In this document: in pieces, positions 28,059 to 36,254 of the stretch
Numbering within the stretch: position 1 is the first letter of the stretch
Layout: the number at the start of each line of letters is the position of its first letter
Assembly: GCA_029781865.1 (NCBI GenBank)
Contig: JAKOVW010000081.1
Span: 1-64,000 of the forward strand
Direction of reading: 5' to 3'
Source: Bacteroidota bacterium
GTDB taxonomy: Bacteria > Bacteroidota > Bacteroidia > Chitinophagales > Saprospiraceae
Length of the DNA: 64,000 nucleotides
Position numbers and translations under genes: made by a program
Notes under the pieces: model-generated
Database searches by the model: none
Told to the model about the DNA's origin: nothing
The model's input: only the letters and a program-made list of their open reading frames with translations

Positions 28059-28080
28059 CTGATTAATCAATCTTAATCAG
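28059..28080. terminator. Weak bidirectional hairpin
   Basis: CTGATTAA (28059-28066) pairs with TTAATCAG (28073-28080) around a 6-nt loop. It is AT-rich, lacks a clear T-run, and lies between the convergent monooxygenase and LolA-like genes. Confidence 0.25.
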
Positions 28081-28085
28081 CGTTT

Positions 28086-28802
28086 TTACTTTTCACTAAA
28101 TACAGTATTGGCAAGTTTTTGATTCAAGGCATAATTACTGAAGTTCAACTGTATGATTCCAGTTTCTCTGGTTTTATCAGAACTTGCTTCCTTCTTTTTG
28201 GAATTAATTTCTAAGGCTACTGCTTTTGGCATTTTAAATTTCCCGGCTTCCACTGTGAATGTCATCTTGTCCGGTAAAGTATAATTAGCCATTGACCCAT
28301 ATTGATATTCTATTAAAACAGTTCCATTCGTTTTGGTGGTAAGCTGTGATTTAAGGATAAGCTTCTGATTGGGGTCTATCCAGAATTTTGCCAGAACCAA
28401 TTCCTGGTGATTAATCGGAAGTACATTGATTACCCGGGTATTCACAGATCCTATCATCTCTTTTCCGCCTTCTACAGCCGTATAATTACTGGAATCTTTA
28501 ATAGCTGATAATGCGTAATATGGATTTTGCTTTGGAAGAAATGCAATCCCTTCTGTTTTTATCCGGAATTTATCCGGTTGTTTAAAAAATACTTTTCCAT
28601 TCAACTCCTCTATTCTTACAAAGGGAATATCGAATTGCATTTTTACATCAGCAGAATAATCCTGGATCTTATTGAATTTAACTACAAGTTCATTTAATAA
28701 TTGGGCTGGAGTCTGCTGTACACTCTTCTCATTCACAACCGGCTGAATCCAATTGTTAATAAGAATAATCATACAAAAACTGAATTGGGAGAATATTTTC
28801 AT
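28086..28802 (-). CDS. LolA-like outer-membrane lipoprotein carrier family protein
   Basis: The 238-residue product has a signal peptide and then a LolA/LppX-type fold: ELVVKFNKIQDYSADVKMQFD, FKQPDKFRIKTEGIAF, and a hydrophobic-curved sheet with KLILKSQLTTKTNGTVLIEY. Length fits LolA-like proteins of Bacteroidota. It lies 16 bp after the ABC permease and is the third gene of an ABC exporter operon. A role in carrying a lipid or lipoprotein exported by that system is inferred. Confidence 0.65.
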   Translation of the reverse strand: MKIFSQFSFCMIILINNWIQPVVNEKSVQQTPAQLLNELVVKFNKIQDYSADVKMQFDIPFVRIEELNGKVFFKQPDKFRIKTEGIAFLPKQNPYYALSAIKDSSNYTAVEGGKEMIGSVNTRVINVLPINHQELVLAKFWIDPNQKLILKSQLTTKTNGTVLIEYQYGSMANYTLPDKMTFTVEAGKFKMPKAVALEINSKKKEASSDKTRETGIIQLNFSNYALNQKLANTVFSEK

Positions 28803-28818
28803 GTATTAATAGTGCTTT

Positions 28819-29658
28819 TTATTGATTGATATCTTTCTTATTAAAATAATACAGCGATACCCCCATAAATAAAACGATATGAATGCAAAGTATCCATAAT
28901 GAATTATTGATCAGTTCCCAGTCCAGGGGATTGTCAAACATATTTCTCCACACGATCATATGCGTCGTAAACAGGAACGGTTTGATATGATCAAACAAGG
29001 GCAAATCCATTGTACCTATAATCGTAAATAAAATAATAACTGCCATTGACGCTACAATAGGACCAATTGAATTATCCGTAAAACAGGACAACATTAATGA
29101 AAATGACGCCACTACACATAAGCTCAAAAATGCAATACCGAATGCTGCCAAAAACCTCCAGATGGTATCGCCTTGCCGCAATATTATGACCAGATCACTT
29201 TTCAGTACAATCAGATCCCCATCGCCGAAAATCAACAATCCACCACCCCAGGCCAGTATTCCCAGCCAAAGGATTAATGCTGTTACATATACCGCGCCAG
29301 CAATAAATTTTGCATTTAAAATTTGCGTTCTGGAAAACGGCCTGGTCAACAAGAAACGTATTGTACCCGAAGCTGCTTCACCCGAAATTAAATCACCGGT
29401 AACTAATGCCACCAGCAGAGGCATTTGAATGATCAGCGTTTGTAAAATCAGATAACAAACCATATTACCGGACAACATATTTCCTTCCATTTGAAAGCTG
29501 GCATCCATCTGTTGAAGGAAAAACATCATATACATCTTGCCATCCACATACATAGCCATTTCAATGAGAAGAACGATGGCTGCAATGGCTATAAATCCTA
29601 TGTATGATCGCGGCTTGCGAAATATTTTATACAGTTCCGTTTTGATTAGAAACAACAT
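28819..29658 (-). CDS. ABC transporter permease (ABC-2 type)
   Basis: 279 residues with six predicted helices: IGFIAIAAIVLLIEMAMY, VCYLILQTLIIQMPLLVALVTG, VYVTALILWLGILAWGGG, and others. The conserved ABC-2 segment GDLISGEAASGTIRFLLTRPFSR is present. It begins 4 bp after the ATPase gene and precedes the LolA-like gene. Probably exports a lipophilic compound or antibiotic; the substrate is unknown. Confidence 0.85.
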   Translation of the reverse strand: MLFLIKTELYKIFRKPRSYIGFIAIAAIVLLIEMAMYVDGKMYMMFFLQQMDASFQMEGNMLSGNMVCYLILQTLIIQMPLLVALVTGDLISGEAASGTIRFLLTRPFSRTQILNAKFIAGAVYVTALILWLGILAWGGGLLIFGDGDLIVLKSDLVIILRQGDTIWRFLAAFGIAFLSLCVVASFSLMLSCFTDNSIGPIVASMAVIILFTIIGTMDLPLFDHIKPFLFTTHMIVWRNMFDNPLDWELINNSLWILCIHIVLFMGVSLYYFNKKDINQ

Positions 29659-29662
29659 AGCT

Positions 29663-30574
29663 TCAGGAAGATGTTAGTTTTAAAAAATAATCTTCCAGCT
29701 TCCGCTTATAAAATAAGGAGTAAAGTTTTAGGTTAGTGCCGGACACAATCTGATGAATGACAGGTAAATCTATTCTGGATAAATGGCATTCTGTTGTATT
29801 CTCATTGACTTTTCTGGCATTGGATTCCGGAAAGTGTTTTAATATCAGATTCATGAATTCCTCCGGATTGGATGATTCAATATACACTACAAGATCCTGG
29901 TCACTGAGCAACTCATTAACTTTGCCCTGTACGACTGCTTTTCCCTTATGCATAATAAGCATTTCATCGGCAATCAATTCTACTTCGCTTAATATGTGAG
30001 AAGATAAGATGATCGTCTTTCCCTTTTCTGATTTTAACTTCAAAATCAGATTTCTAAGATCAATGATACCTTGCGGATCCAAACCTGTCGTAGGCTCATC
30101 CAGTATAATTAATTCCGGATCATGAATCAAGGCCTGTGCAAGTCCAAGGCGTTGTTTCATTCCGTGACTATAGGTTTTCACCTTGTCATTTTCCCTGCCG
30201 ATCAGTCCCACCAAATCGATTATTTCGGATAACTGTCTTTCGGTTGGTTTTACGCCACTTAAACCGGCGAGCATTTTTAAATTTTCTTTTGCCGTCAGGA
30301 ACAAATAGAAATCAGGCTTCTCTACAATGCATCCGATGTTGCCTAATATGGAGGAACGGTGTTTACTTAAATCTTTTCCAAAAATTTCAATTCTACCTGA
30401 ATCCGGTTTAATCAAGGAGAGAATCATCCTTAATGAAGTACTTTTTCCCGCACCGTTTGGTCCCAAAAATCCAAACACTTTGTTGGAGTTAATCTGAAGA
30501 TTGAGCCCATCAACAGCAACTACGGAATTGAATTTTTTGGTTAGGGAAGTAATAGTAAGGATGGGAACAGACAT
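29663..30574 (-). CDS. ABC transporter ATP-binding protein
   Basis: 303 residues with all ABC motifs: Walker A GPNGAGKST, Q-loop region, signature YSHGMKQRLGLAQAL, Walker B LIILDEPTTGLD, and switch His in ILSSH. The C-terminal ~80 residues are an accessory domain typical of ABC-2 (drug-efflux, bacitracin-type) ATPases. It is the first gene of a three-gene operon with permease and LolA-like protein. Confidence 0.92.
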   Translation of the reverse strand: MSVPILTITSLTKKFNSVVAVDGLNLQINSNKVFGFLGPNGAGKSTSLRMILSLIKPDSGRIEIFGKDLSKHRSSILGNIGCIVEKPDFYLFLTAKENLKMLAGLSGVKPTERQLSEIIDLVGLIGRENDKVKTYSHGMKQRLGLAQALIHDPELIILDEPTTGLDPQGIIDLRNLILKLKSEKGKTIILSSHILSEVELIADEMLIMHKGKAVVQGKVNELLSDQDLVVYIESSNPEEFMNLILKHFPESNARKVNENTTECHLSRIDLPVIHQIVSGTNLKLYSLFYKRKLEDYFLKLTSS

Positions 30575-30862
30575 ATGATCGAAAATAACAGGTTTTTAAT
30601 CTGTTTTGTTTTATGTCCGAACCTATTTATTCCGGATTCAAATAACTACGTGGTATGAAATGACAGCGTTTAATAATGCACAAACCGGAAATACAAGATT
30701 AAGAAATGCGTCTATCCAGTAATTGGCATGAAAGATTATTTTGAATTCAGTTTGGATACCATTTCATGCAATTTCAGGCATTATAAATACCTGACAATTA
30801 AAGTTGCATATATAATATACTATTCAGGAAAAAGAAAATCTAAAGAATAATTGCCTCAGTTA

Positions 30863-31762
30863 TCAATTGACGCCAAGTTTTCTAATCTTGAGAATACGGC
30901 TTATGAGATAAATTAAAGTGCCCCAAACCGAAAATATAATCAAACAGGCTATGGATAATAACCAGATCGGAACTCTGGGCCCAGTTGCCCATAAACTTCG
31001 TTTCCAAAAATTATTCTGATCATGAAATGCCTTTCCCCAGGAAACTGATCTCTCTGCAACCACATTTCCATAGGTATCATTATCCTCCAGTTTAGCAATT
31101 AAAATGATATTACCCATTGCATCCCCCGGCAATGAATCTTTTGTAAAATCCGTTGTTGCTGTACCAGATGAATCTGTGGTTACTGTTTCTGATTCTCCGA
31201 GTGCTAATTGTGATCCATGCCTTTTTACTCCCAGCTTTATTTCTATATCCTTAACCGGAATCCATTGAGTATCTTTTTTTGATTCAAACCGCACTATTAC
31301 TTTTCTTGAATCCGAATCGGCTACGGTATCTATGGACATTCGGGAAATTGATATTTCAGATTCAGCCTGACGAACACCAATTCCCGGAATTGAATCCGTA
31401 ACAGCAATAAATTTATGTTGATTTGACTTAATCCAATTATCTTTAATTGAAGTTGGAACAAGTAAATTTGCTTTGCCTAACTGATCTGTTTTAACCTGAC
31501 CGATAAAATTTTTCTCATCTGTCTCATCATCGAGATAGACTTTTACAGCCAGATTGCTGATGGGTTCCAGTTTTTTATCTGCCTTCAATTGTCCCTGAAA
31601 TAACAGATATTGCATCTGACCCTGCAGATTAAAGTATTTCAATGTGACAAATGGCTTCTTTACGACCGGCTTGTCTGCATCCTGGCAATTCGCTTTAGCC
31701 TGTAAAGCAAACAACAAATAAATGCAAATGGATATTTTAAATAAGCGATTCAGTATTTTCAT
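30863..31762 (-). CDS. Secreted beta-sandwich protein with C-terminal transmembrane anchor
   Basis: About 299 residues. The ATG at 31762 (MKILNRLF) is the natural start, giving a signal peptide ending LFALQAKANC; the frame extends 17 codons further into the NrfD gene, which it overlaps by 26 bp. The body is beta-rich with Ig-like repeats (AVKVYLDDETDEKNFIGQ; TTDSSGTATTDFTKDSL). A single TM helix near the end (IWLLSIACLIIFSVWGTLIYLI) is followed by a short basic tail. I do not recognise the family. Translational overlap with NrfD suggests a role in that complex. Confidence 0.65.
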   Translation of the reverse strand: MKILNRLFKISICIYLLFALQAKANCQDADKPVVKKPFVTLKYFNLQGQMQYLLFQGQLKADKKLEPISNLAVKVYLDDETDEKNFIGQVKTDQLGKANLLVPTSIKDNWIKSNQHKFIAVTDSIPGIGVRQAESEISISRMSIDTVADSDSRKVIVRFESKKDTQWIPVKDIEIKLGVKRHGSQLALGESETVTTDSSGTATTDFTKDSLPGDAMGNIILIAKLEDNDTYGNVVAERSVSWGKAFHDQNNFWKRSLWATGPRVPIWLLSIACLIIFSVWGTLIYLISRILKIRKLGVN

Positions 31763-33056
31763 CTTGACCAGATAATGTTTCGTGAATAGGAATGATTGGA
31801 AATATTCTTGCAAATAGTGTTATTATTAACATAGCTCCGGATAATGAACCCATTGCAATTGCCCATTCCTGCCAGCTTGGAAAATAATGTTTAAAATTTT
31901 CAGCAGTATCACTCATTGGCAAAAATGGATGCAGTAAGGTTGGGGTTACTATAAGATAGCGTTTAAACCAGGCACCAACTACAACCATAACGCCGGCAAT
32001 AAAGACCATGGTAGGTTTCCTTCCTGCCTTTGTAATTAATATTAAAATCGGCAACAGCATACCAACGATAATGGCAAACCAAAACATAATTGCAAATTCT
32101 CCGGCAAACAATTGTGTGAGATGCGCAGCCTCCGGTTTCTTCATTTTAAATGCAGGAACGAGATATTCATTTACATTAAAATAGAGATATAAAAATGCGA
32201 GTAGTACAACGGCTTTTCCCATCCGGTCAAAGTGAAGGTCGGTGATGTAGCTTTCCAGATGATACACTTTTCTAAAAATAAACATCGCAACAACCACACC
32301 TCCTGCACCCACTAAAAAAGCTCCGGTTACAAAATAGGCTCCGAAATTTGTACTATCCCAACCCGGCCTGTAGGTTGTTGCAAACAACCAGGATGTTACC
32401 GTGTGTATGCAAAATGCCACAGGTATAATCATGATACTGAGTACAACTATGGAATGATTATTTATCTTTTTCTGTTCGTCAGTTCCTTTCCAGAATGAGC
32501 CCATGAACTTGTAAATTTTATTCATCCATTGAGTATCCGGATTGGATTGCCTGATCATAATTTTCAAATCCGGCAATAATGGTAAATACAACAGTAAAAT
32601 ACTGATCACGAAATAGGTACTGATCACGATCACATCCCACATAATTGGTGACTGCATTCTCGGATGAAGCGCTAAATTAACCAGGCGCTCCGGTCGTCCC
32701 ATATCAACAATGATGATAAGCGATGCAAATAGGATTGCAGATACTGCAATGATTTCTGCAATCCTAGTAATCGGAGTACTCCACTGAATATCGGCCAGTC
32801 TGAAAATGGCTGTAATTAAAGAGCCGACCAAACTAATTGCTACAAAGAAAACAAAATTGGAAATATAAATTCCCCAGGAAACATAATCACCCATAGCCGT
32901 AACGACAAGGCCATTTTTCAATTGCAGAAAATAAGCATAGGCCCCTATAAGGCAGATTACTGATAATCCGGCTACCCATAACTTACCATATATTCCAAAT
33001 TTTTTCGGAAGTAAATCATTTATTACTTTATCTGATTTTAAACTTGTTGTATTCAT
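31737..33056 (-). CDS. NrfD/PsrC-family quinol-interacting membrane subunit
   Basis: 439 residues with about ten helices, the size of the DsrP/HybB-like branch of NrfD. Conserved segments include VDMGRPERLVNLALHPRMQSP and the polar motifs HTVTSWLFATTYRPGW and NEYLVPAFKM. Such subunits exchange electrons between the quinone pool and a partner [4Fe-4S] protein. The gene follows the FeS gene by 14 bp. No molybdopterin oxidoreductase catalytic gene is in the operon, which is unusual; electrons may instead go to the cytochromes encoded upstream. Confidence 0.85.
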   Translation of the reverse strand: MNTTSLKSDKVINDLLPKKFGIYGKLWVAGLSVICLIGAYAYFLQLKNGLVVTAMGDYVSWGIYISNFVFFVAISLVGSLITAIFRLADIQWSTPITRIAEIIAVSAILFASLIIIVDMGRPERLVNLALHPRMQSPIMWDVIVISTYFVISILLLYLPLLPDLKIMIRQSNPDTQWMNKIYKFMGSFWKGTDEQKKINNHSIVVLSIMIIPVAFCIHTVTSWLFATTYRPGWDSTNFGAYFVTGAFLVGAGGVVVAMFIFRKVYHLESYITDLHFDRMGKAVVLLAFLYLYFNVNEYLVPAFKMKKPEAAHLTQLFAGEFAIMFWFAIIVGMLLPILILITKAGRKPTMVFIAGVMVVVGAWFKRYLIVTPTLLHPFLPMSDTAENFKHYFPSWQEWAIAMGSLSGAMLIITLFARIFPIIPIHETLSGQDENTESLI

Positions 33057-33070
33057 CGCGATTCTAAAAT

Positions 33071-34006
33071 TTAATGAGTTGTAGATCCTTTACCTTCTTC
33101 ATTCTTTAAACCTGATTCATATGGAAAATTTCTGTTTACCGGAGGGAGGTAGTAAACACTTGGTTTCGTTCCGAGATCTTCCATTAGTCTGTAACCTGCT
33201 TTATCTTTAATGAGCTCAGAGAATCTGAATGTTTCTGAACCATTGGTCACTGTGTCTTCATTCAAATCCCCAAAAAAGAAAACGCCATTCGGACATGCGG
33301 AAACGCAATGTGGGAGTTCTCCTTTTCTTGCCATATCAGGACAAAAATCACATTTGCCTACCGTTCCCTTTTTTTGAGGTACACTCGTTTCGCAATGGTA
33401 AGGCTGTTGTGCGATTTCCAAAGGAATGTCAGGCTCTTCCCAATTAAACACCCTGCTTGAATACGGGCATGCAGCCATACAAAAACGACATCCGATGCAA
33501 CGATCACTATCGATCAATACGATTCCATCCTGTCTTTTAAATGTCGCATCTACAGGACACACTTTTACACAAGGAGGTTCATCACAATGCATACAGGTTG
33601 TGGGTTCCCAAAATGGAGCAGAATGTTCAGCCTCCTGCATGGAATGCACTTTGATCCAGTTCTGCCCGGGATGAACATGATGTACATGGTTGCATGAGGC
33701 CTGGCAGCGTTTTAAATTTTTACATCGCGATAAGTCAATTACCATTACAAATTTTTTACCAGCGATGCCGATCCGTTCTTCTGCATTACTCACCGGTGGC
33801 AAATCAGGAATGGGTTTTAGATATGCGCGGTCCACTTCAACGATTTCACCATCAACGGAAAGCAATTTTACTTTTTCTCCGGAAGGAACTACGTGTTCAC
33901 CGTTGGCAAATGGATTGCTTTTATCATCGCATGAACTGGCTGCCATTCCCAATAAAATACTGGTCAGGAGAAATTCACGTCTGGAAGTATCTTGTTTGTT
34001 GTTCAT
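33071..34006 (-). CDS. Tat-exported 4x[4Fe-4S] ferredoxin-like subunit (DsrO/PhsB type)
   Basis: About 311 residues starting at ATG 34006; a TTG five codons earlier is a weaker option. A twin-arginine signal SRREFLLTSILLGMAASSC ends in a lipobox Cys, so it is likely a Tat lipoprotein. Four cysteine clusters are visible: CKNLKRCQASC, CMHCDEPPCVKVCP, CIGCRFCMAACP and CDFCPDMARKGELPHCVSACP. These bind the electron wire of PsrB/DmsB-type subunits. The stretch KLLSVDGEIVEVD after the signal is shared with the small upstream protein at 34030. It sits between that protein and NrfD, 14 bp before NrfD. Confidence 0.88.
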   Translation of the reverse strand: MNNKQDTSRREFLLTSILLGMAASSCDDKSNPFANGEHVVPSGEKVKLLSVDGEIVEVDRAYLKPIPDLPPVSNAEERIGIAGKKFVMVIDLSRCKNLKRCQASCNHVHHVHPGQNWIKVHSMQEAEHSAPFWEPTTCMHCDEPPCVKVCPVDATFKRQDGIVLIDSDRCIGCRFCMAACPYSSRVFNWEEPDIPLEIAQQPYHCETSVPQKKGTVGKCDFCPDMARKGELPHCVSACPNGVFFFGDLNEDTVTNGSETFRFSELIKDKAGYRLMEDLGTKPSVYYLPPVNRNFPYESGLKNEEGKGSTTH

Positions 34007-34029
34007 TTTGTTTGATTCCAAGTTGAAAA

Positions 34030-34263
34030 TTATTTTTTGATCCAGTCTTTCACATCCGAGGTATAGATTTTGCTACTATTGGAAAGAACGTGTTTGGTAT
34101 CCACTTCCACCAATTGACCGTCTTGTGTCAGGAATTTCCGGGTTTCCGGTTTTTTCTTTTCAAATGGTTTTAAGATTTTAATAAAACCAATTGCTGACAA
34201 GAAGGTAGCTCCCCATACAAGAAATTTTTTTCTGGAAACTGTTTTTACATTATTTTCTGACAT
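34030..34263 (-). CDS. 77-residue Tat-signal-like small protein
   Basis: The N-terminus VSRKKFLVWGATFLSAIGF resembles a Tat-type signal with RK in place of RR, followed by a basic linker and KFLTQDGQLVEVDTKHVL. That segment matches KLLSVDGEIVEVDRAYL in the FeS protein just downstream (23 bp gap). No cofactor motif is present. It is probably a small periplasmic or membrane-tethered accessory of the FeS/NrfD complex. No database family can be named from sequence alone. Confidence 0.6.
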   Translation of the reverse strand: MSENNVKTVSRKKFLVWGATFLSAIGFIKILKPFEKKKPETRKFLTQDGQLVEVDTKHVLSNSSKIYTSDVKDWIKK

Positions 34264-34365
34264 ACGTAGATATGAATTTAAACTATTGACAGCAGGTGCA
34301 ATTACCTGAAACCATCAAATAAGCGAAAAGGAATAAATAATCTATTGTAACCGGGATCCGGCAAG

Positions 34366-34425
34366 GAAAAAAGAAATCAATCAGAGCAATGGTTGAAAAA
34401 TCAAATTGAACTGACTGATTTCTTT
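34366..34425 (-). terminator. Hairpin terminator after the cytochrome c gene
   Basis: AAAGAAATCAATCAG (34370-34384) is complementary to CTGACTGATTTCTTT (34411-34425) at 14 of 15 positions, with a 26-nt loop. On the minus strand the second arm ends in a T-rich run. It lies between the cytochrome c gene and the small Tat-like gene, dividing the redox cluster into two transcripts or attenuating the second. Confidence 0.65.
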
Positions 34426-34441
34426 ATCATTTAGAATACAC

Positions 34442-34849
34442 TTACTTCTTTTTTAAAGTTCTCATGAAGTTGATAACATTCCAAATATCCTCTTGCTCAG
34501 GAATTTTCTTTTTGAAGCTGGGCATATCTTCCCTTCCCTCTTGAATTTTATAAAAAAGGGAACCATCGGGTTGACTTTGCACTGCATCTTTGGTAAAATC
34601 ACCTGGTTCTGTTTTCAACTGTGCAGCTTTACTACCATCGCCCAAACCGGTCTTTCCATGACATGATTGGCAGTGTTTTGCCCATAAAGCTTTTCCCTCT
34701 GCAATTGAAGCAGCATCTGCCTTAACTGGGTTGGCCATTTTTTTGTATTTGTCCGGAACAGGCCAGTCTTGTCCATCAGCAACCCTAAAACTACTTGCTG
34801 TAAAAAGAAGACAAGTTAAAATCAATAGAAACGAAATAAAATACTTCAT
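34442..34849 (-). CDS. Class I cytochrome c
   Basis: 135 residues with a signal peptide (FISFLLILTCLLFTASSF). A single heme-binding motif CQSCHG lies in ALWAKHCQSCHGKTGLGDGS, with a downstream Met in REDMPSFKKKIPEQEDIW as the likely sixth ligand. The C-terminal helix NVINFMRTLKK is typical. It is a small soluble or membrane-associated periplasmic electron carrier. It follows a DUF5777 barrel by 45 bp in the same operon. Confidence 0.85.
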   Translation of the reverse strand: MKYFISFLLILTCLLFTASSFRVADGQDWPVPDKYKKMANPVKADAASIAEGKALWAKHCQSCHGKTGLGDGSKAAQLKTEPGDFTKDAVQSQPDGSLFYKIQEGREDMPSFKKKIPEQEDIWNVINFMRTLKKK

Positions 34850-34894
34850 AATTTAAGGAGTTTAATTAGTTTTTTGAATTAAGTACTAAAAATA

Positions 34895-35803
34895 TCACAA
34901 GTTCCACAAACGAGTTATATTAAATCCAATTAAAAAATCCCAATTCTCATAATCGTTTTTATTAAACAGATTATTGCTTTGGGGTACAATTCCCTGGTAA
35001 TTTCCCAGAAATACCTGAAAGGCGTGACCACTGGTCACAAATTCAATACCCAAACTCAGGTTTGGATGGGGATTGTTCAGGGGATGTTGGGTAAGCGGCT
35101 GGTCGTAATTCACCAATAAACTCATGGATTCCTTAAGCTTATATCTGCCTATAAAGGCAATAGCAAAATGATCGTTTTCCAGTTTATTTTGAATTTCTCC
35201 ATTTGCATCTTTATAAGCCGGAACATTATTAAAATGAGAAAGACTGGGAGAGCACTGTACAGATATTCTGTCCGTGAGTTTATGCGCAATCATAAGCTGA
35301 TTGAAGTAAGAAACACGGTCTCCCCAGGTTACAAAATTCTCCTTTGAACGTGAGTCAATAACGATATTACCCAGGTAGGTGATGCTCACCGGAGAACCAC
35401 CATTTTTTGATTGTTTAACTATCGCATATTTTGCATTAAGATCCCATTGCAACCTCTCTTTGGTGATACCAAATCCAAGCTGAAGATTATTAATGACCAC
35501 GTAGCTAAATCCCAGCCGGATATTGGATGGAGCCATGATGCCATACAGATCCTTATAACCATTGTTGAAAACACCAAATCTATGCTGGATATCCATTTCC
35601 AATGTTCCTTTGATCGGAACCATGACACTTTGGTTATCCAGAATCCAATTGCTTTCAAATGTATTTTTTACCGGCTTTGCTGATGTTTCTGGTTGCATCC
35701 CGGCATTCTGATCCTGAGCCGATAGATGTAAAGAGAATAAGAACAGCATCATGACCCCAGTTGAATTCTTGAAGATGGAATTTAATTTATCTAACTGTTT
35801 CAT
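34895..35803 (-). CDS. DUF5777 family outer-membrane beta-barrel protein (copy 1)
   Basis: About 302 residues from the ATG at 35803 (a GTG nine codons upstream overlaps the previous gene and is less likely). It has a signal peptide ending LHLSAQ. Characteristic DUF5777 text includes NQSVMVPIKGTLEMDIQHRF, MAPSNIRLGFSYV and the C-terminus FLIGFNITRLWNL, identical to copy 2 at 40941. It is alternating-strand beta-barrel throughout. It follows a CX4CH lipoprotein by 10 bp. A channel role for electrons or substrate in an outer-membrane complex is inference. Confidence 0.8.
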   Translation of the reverse strand: MKQLDKLNSIFKNSTGVMMLFLFSLHLSAQDQNAGMQPETSAKPVKNTFESNWILDNQSVMVPIKGTLEMDIQHRFGVFNNGYKDLYGIMAPSNIRLGFSYVVINNLQLGFGITKERLQWDLNAKYAIVKQSKNGGSPVSITYLGNIVIDSRSKENFVTWGDRVSYFNQLMIAHKLTDRISVQCSPSLSHFNNVPAYKDANGEIQNKLENDHFAIAFIGRYKLKESMSLLVNYDQPLTQHPLNNPHPNLSLGIEFVTSGHAFQVFLGNYQGIVPQSNNLFNKNDYENWDFLIGFNITRLWNL

Positions 35804-35813
35804 AATTTCTTTT

Positions 35814-36215
35814 TTAATTGTTTGAAGCACCTTGTTTAATCCAGGCTAATATCAGTTGATTCAGATTGGATGGATTTACGGGTCCATTCGGCGGCATGGA
35901 AGTTGATTTTTTTCCGGTCAACCATAAATACACTTCACTTTTATCCGGAGCTCCCAAATTCAGATAGCCTCCGTTATTCAGAGAATTAAACGCATTGAGT
36001 TCTGACAAATCAGGTTTAACTCCACCGGATGTATGACAACCACTCAGGCTGCAGTTTTTACTGAGTATGGGTACAATATCTTTCGCCAGACTTACCTGTT
36101 CGGAAACTTCACTGCCATTGTCATTTACAAGCGTAGTCACTTTATAGCAAGCGGGAAGACAACAAATGACGAATGCAATTATTCCGGCTGACCAAACTAT
36201 TCTTTTTAGTGACAT
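35814..36215 (-). CDS. Small outer-membrane lipoprotein with CX4CH heme-like motif
   Basis: The 133-residue product has a lipoprotein signal (FVICCLPACYK, Cys at ~23). A cytochrome-c-like motif CSLSGCH (C55-x4-C60-H61) follows, with two extra residues between the cysteines compared with CXXCH, then TSGGVKPDLS. A C-terminal MPPNGPVNPSNLNQLILAWIKQGA resembles the distal part of a cytochrome c domain. Whether it binds covalent heme is uncertain. It sits between an ethylbenzene-dehydrogenase-like lipoprotein and a DUF5777 barrel. Confidence 0.72.
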   Translation of the reverse strand: MSLKRIVWSAGIIAFVICCLPACYKVTTLVNDNGSEVSEQVSLAKDIVPILSKNCSLSGCHTSGGVKPDLSELNAFNSLNNGGYLNLGAPDKSEVYLWLTGKKSTSMPPNGPVNPSNLNQLILAWIKQGASNN

Positions 36216-36254
36216 GATCTTTGATTTAGAGTTTATAAAAAGAACAGTTTCCTA

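Noticed and set aside
31737-31762. Overlap between NrfD and the downstream gene as a frameshift
   Set aside because: Both frames are intact with good starts; a 26-bp overlap is ordinary translational coupling.
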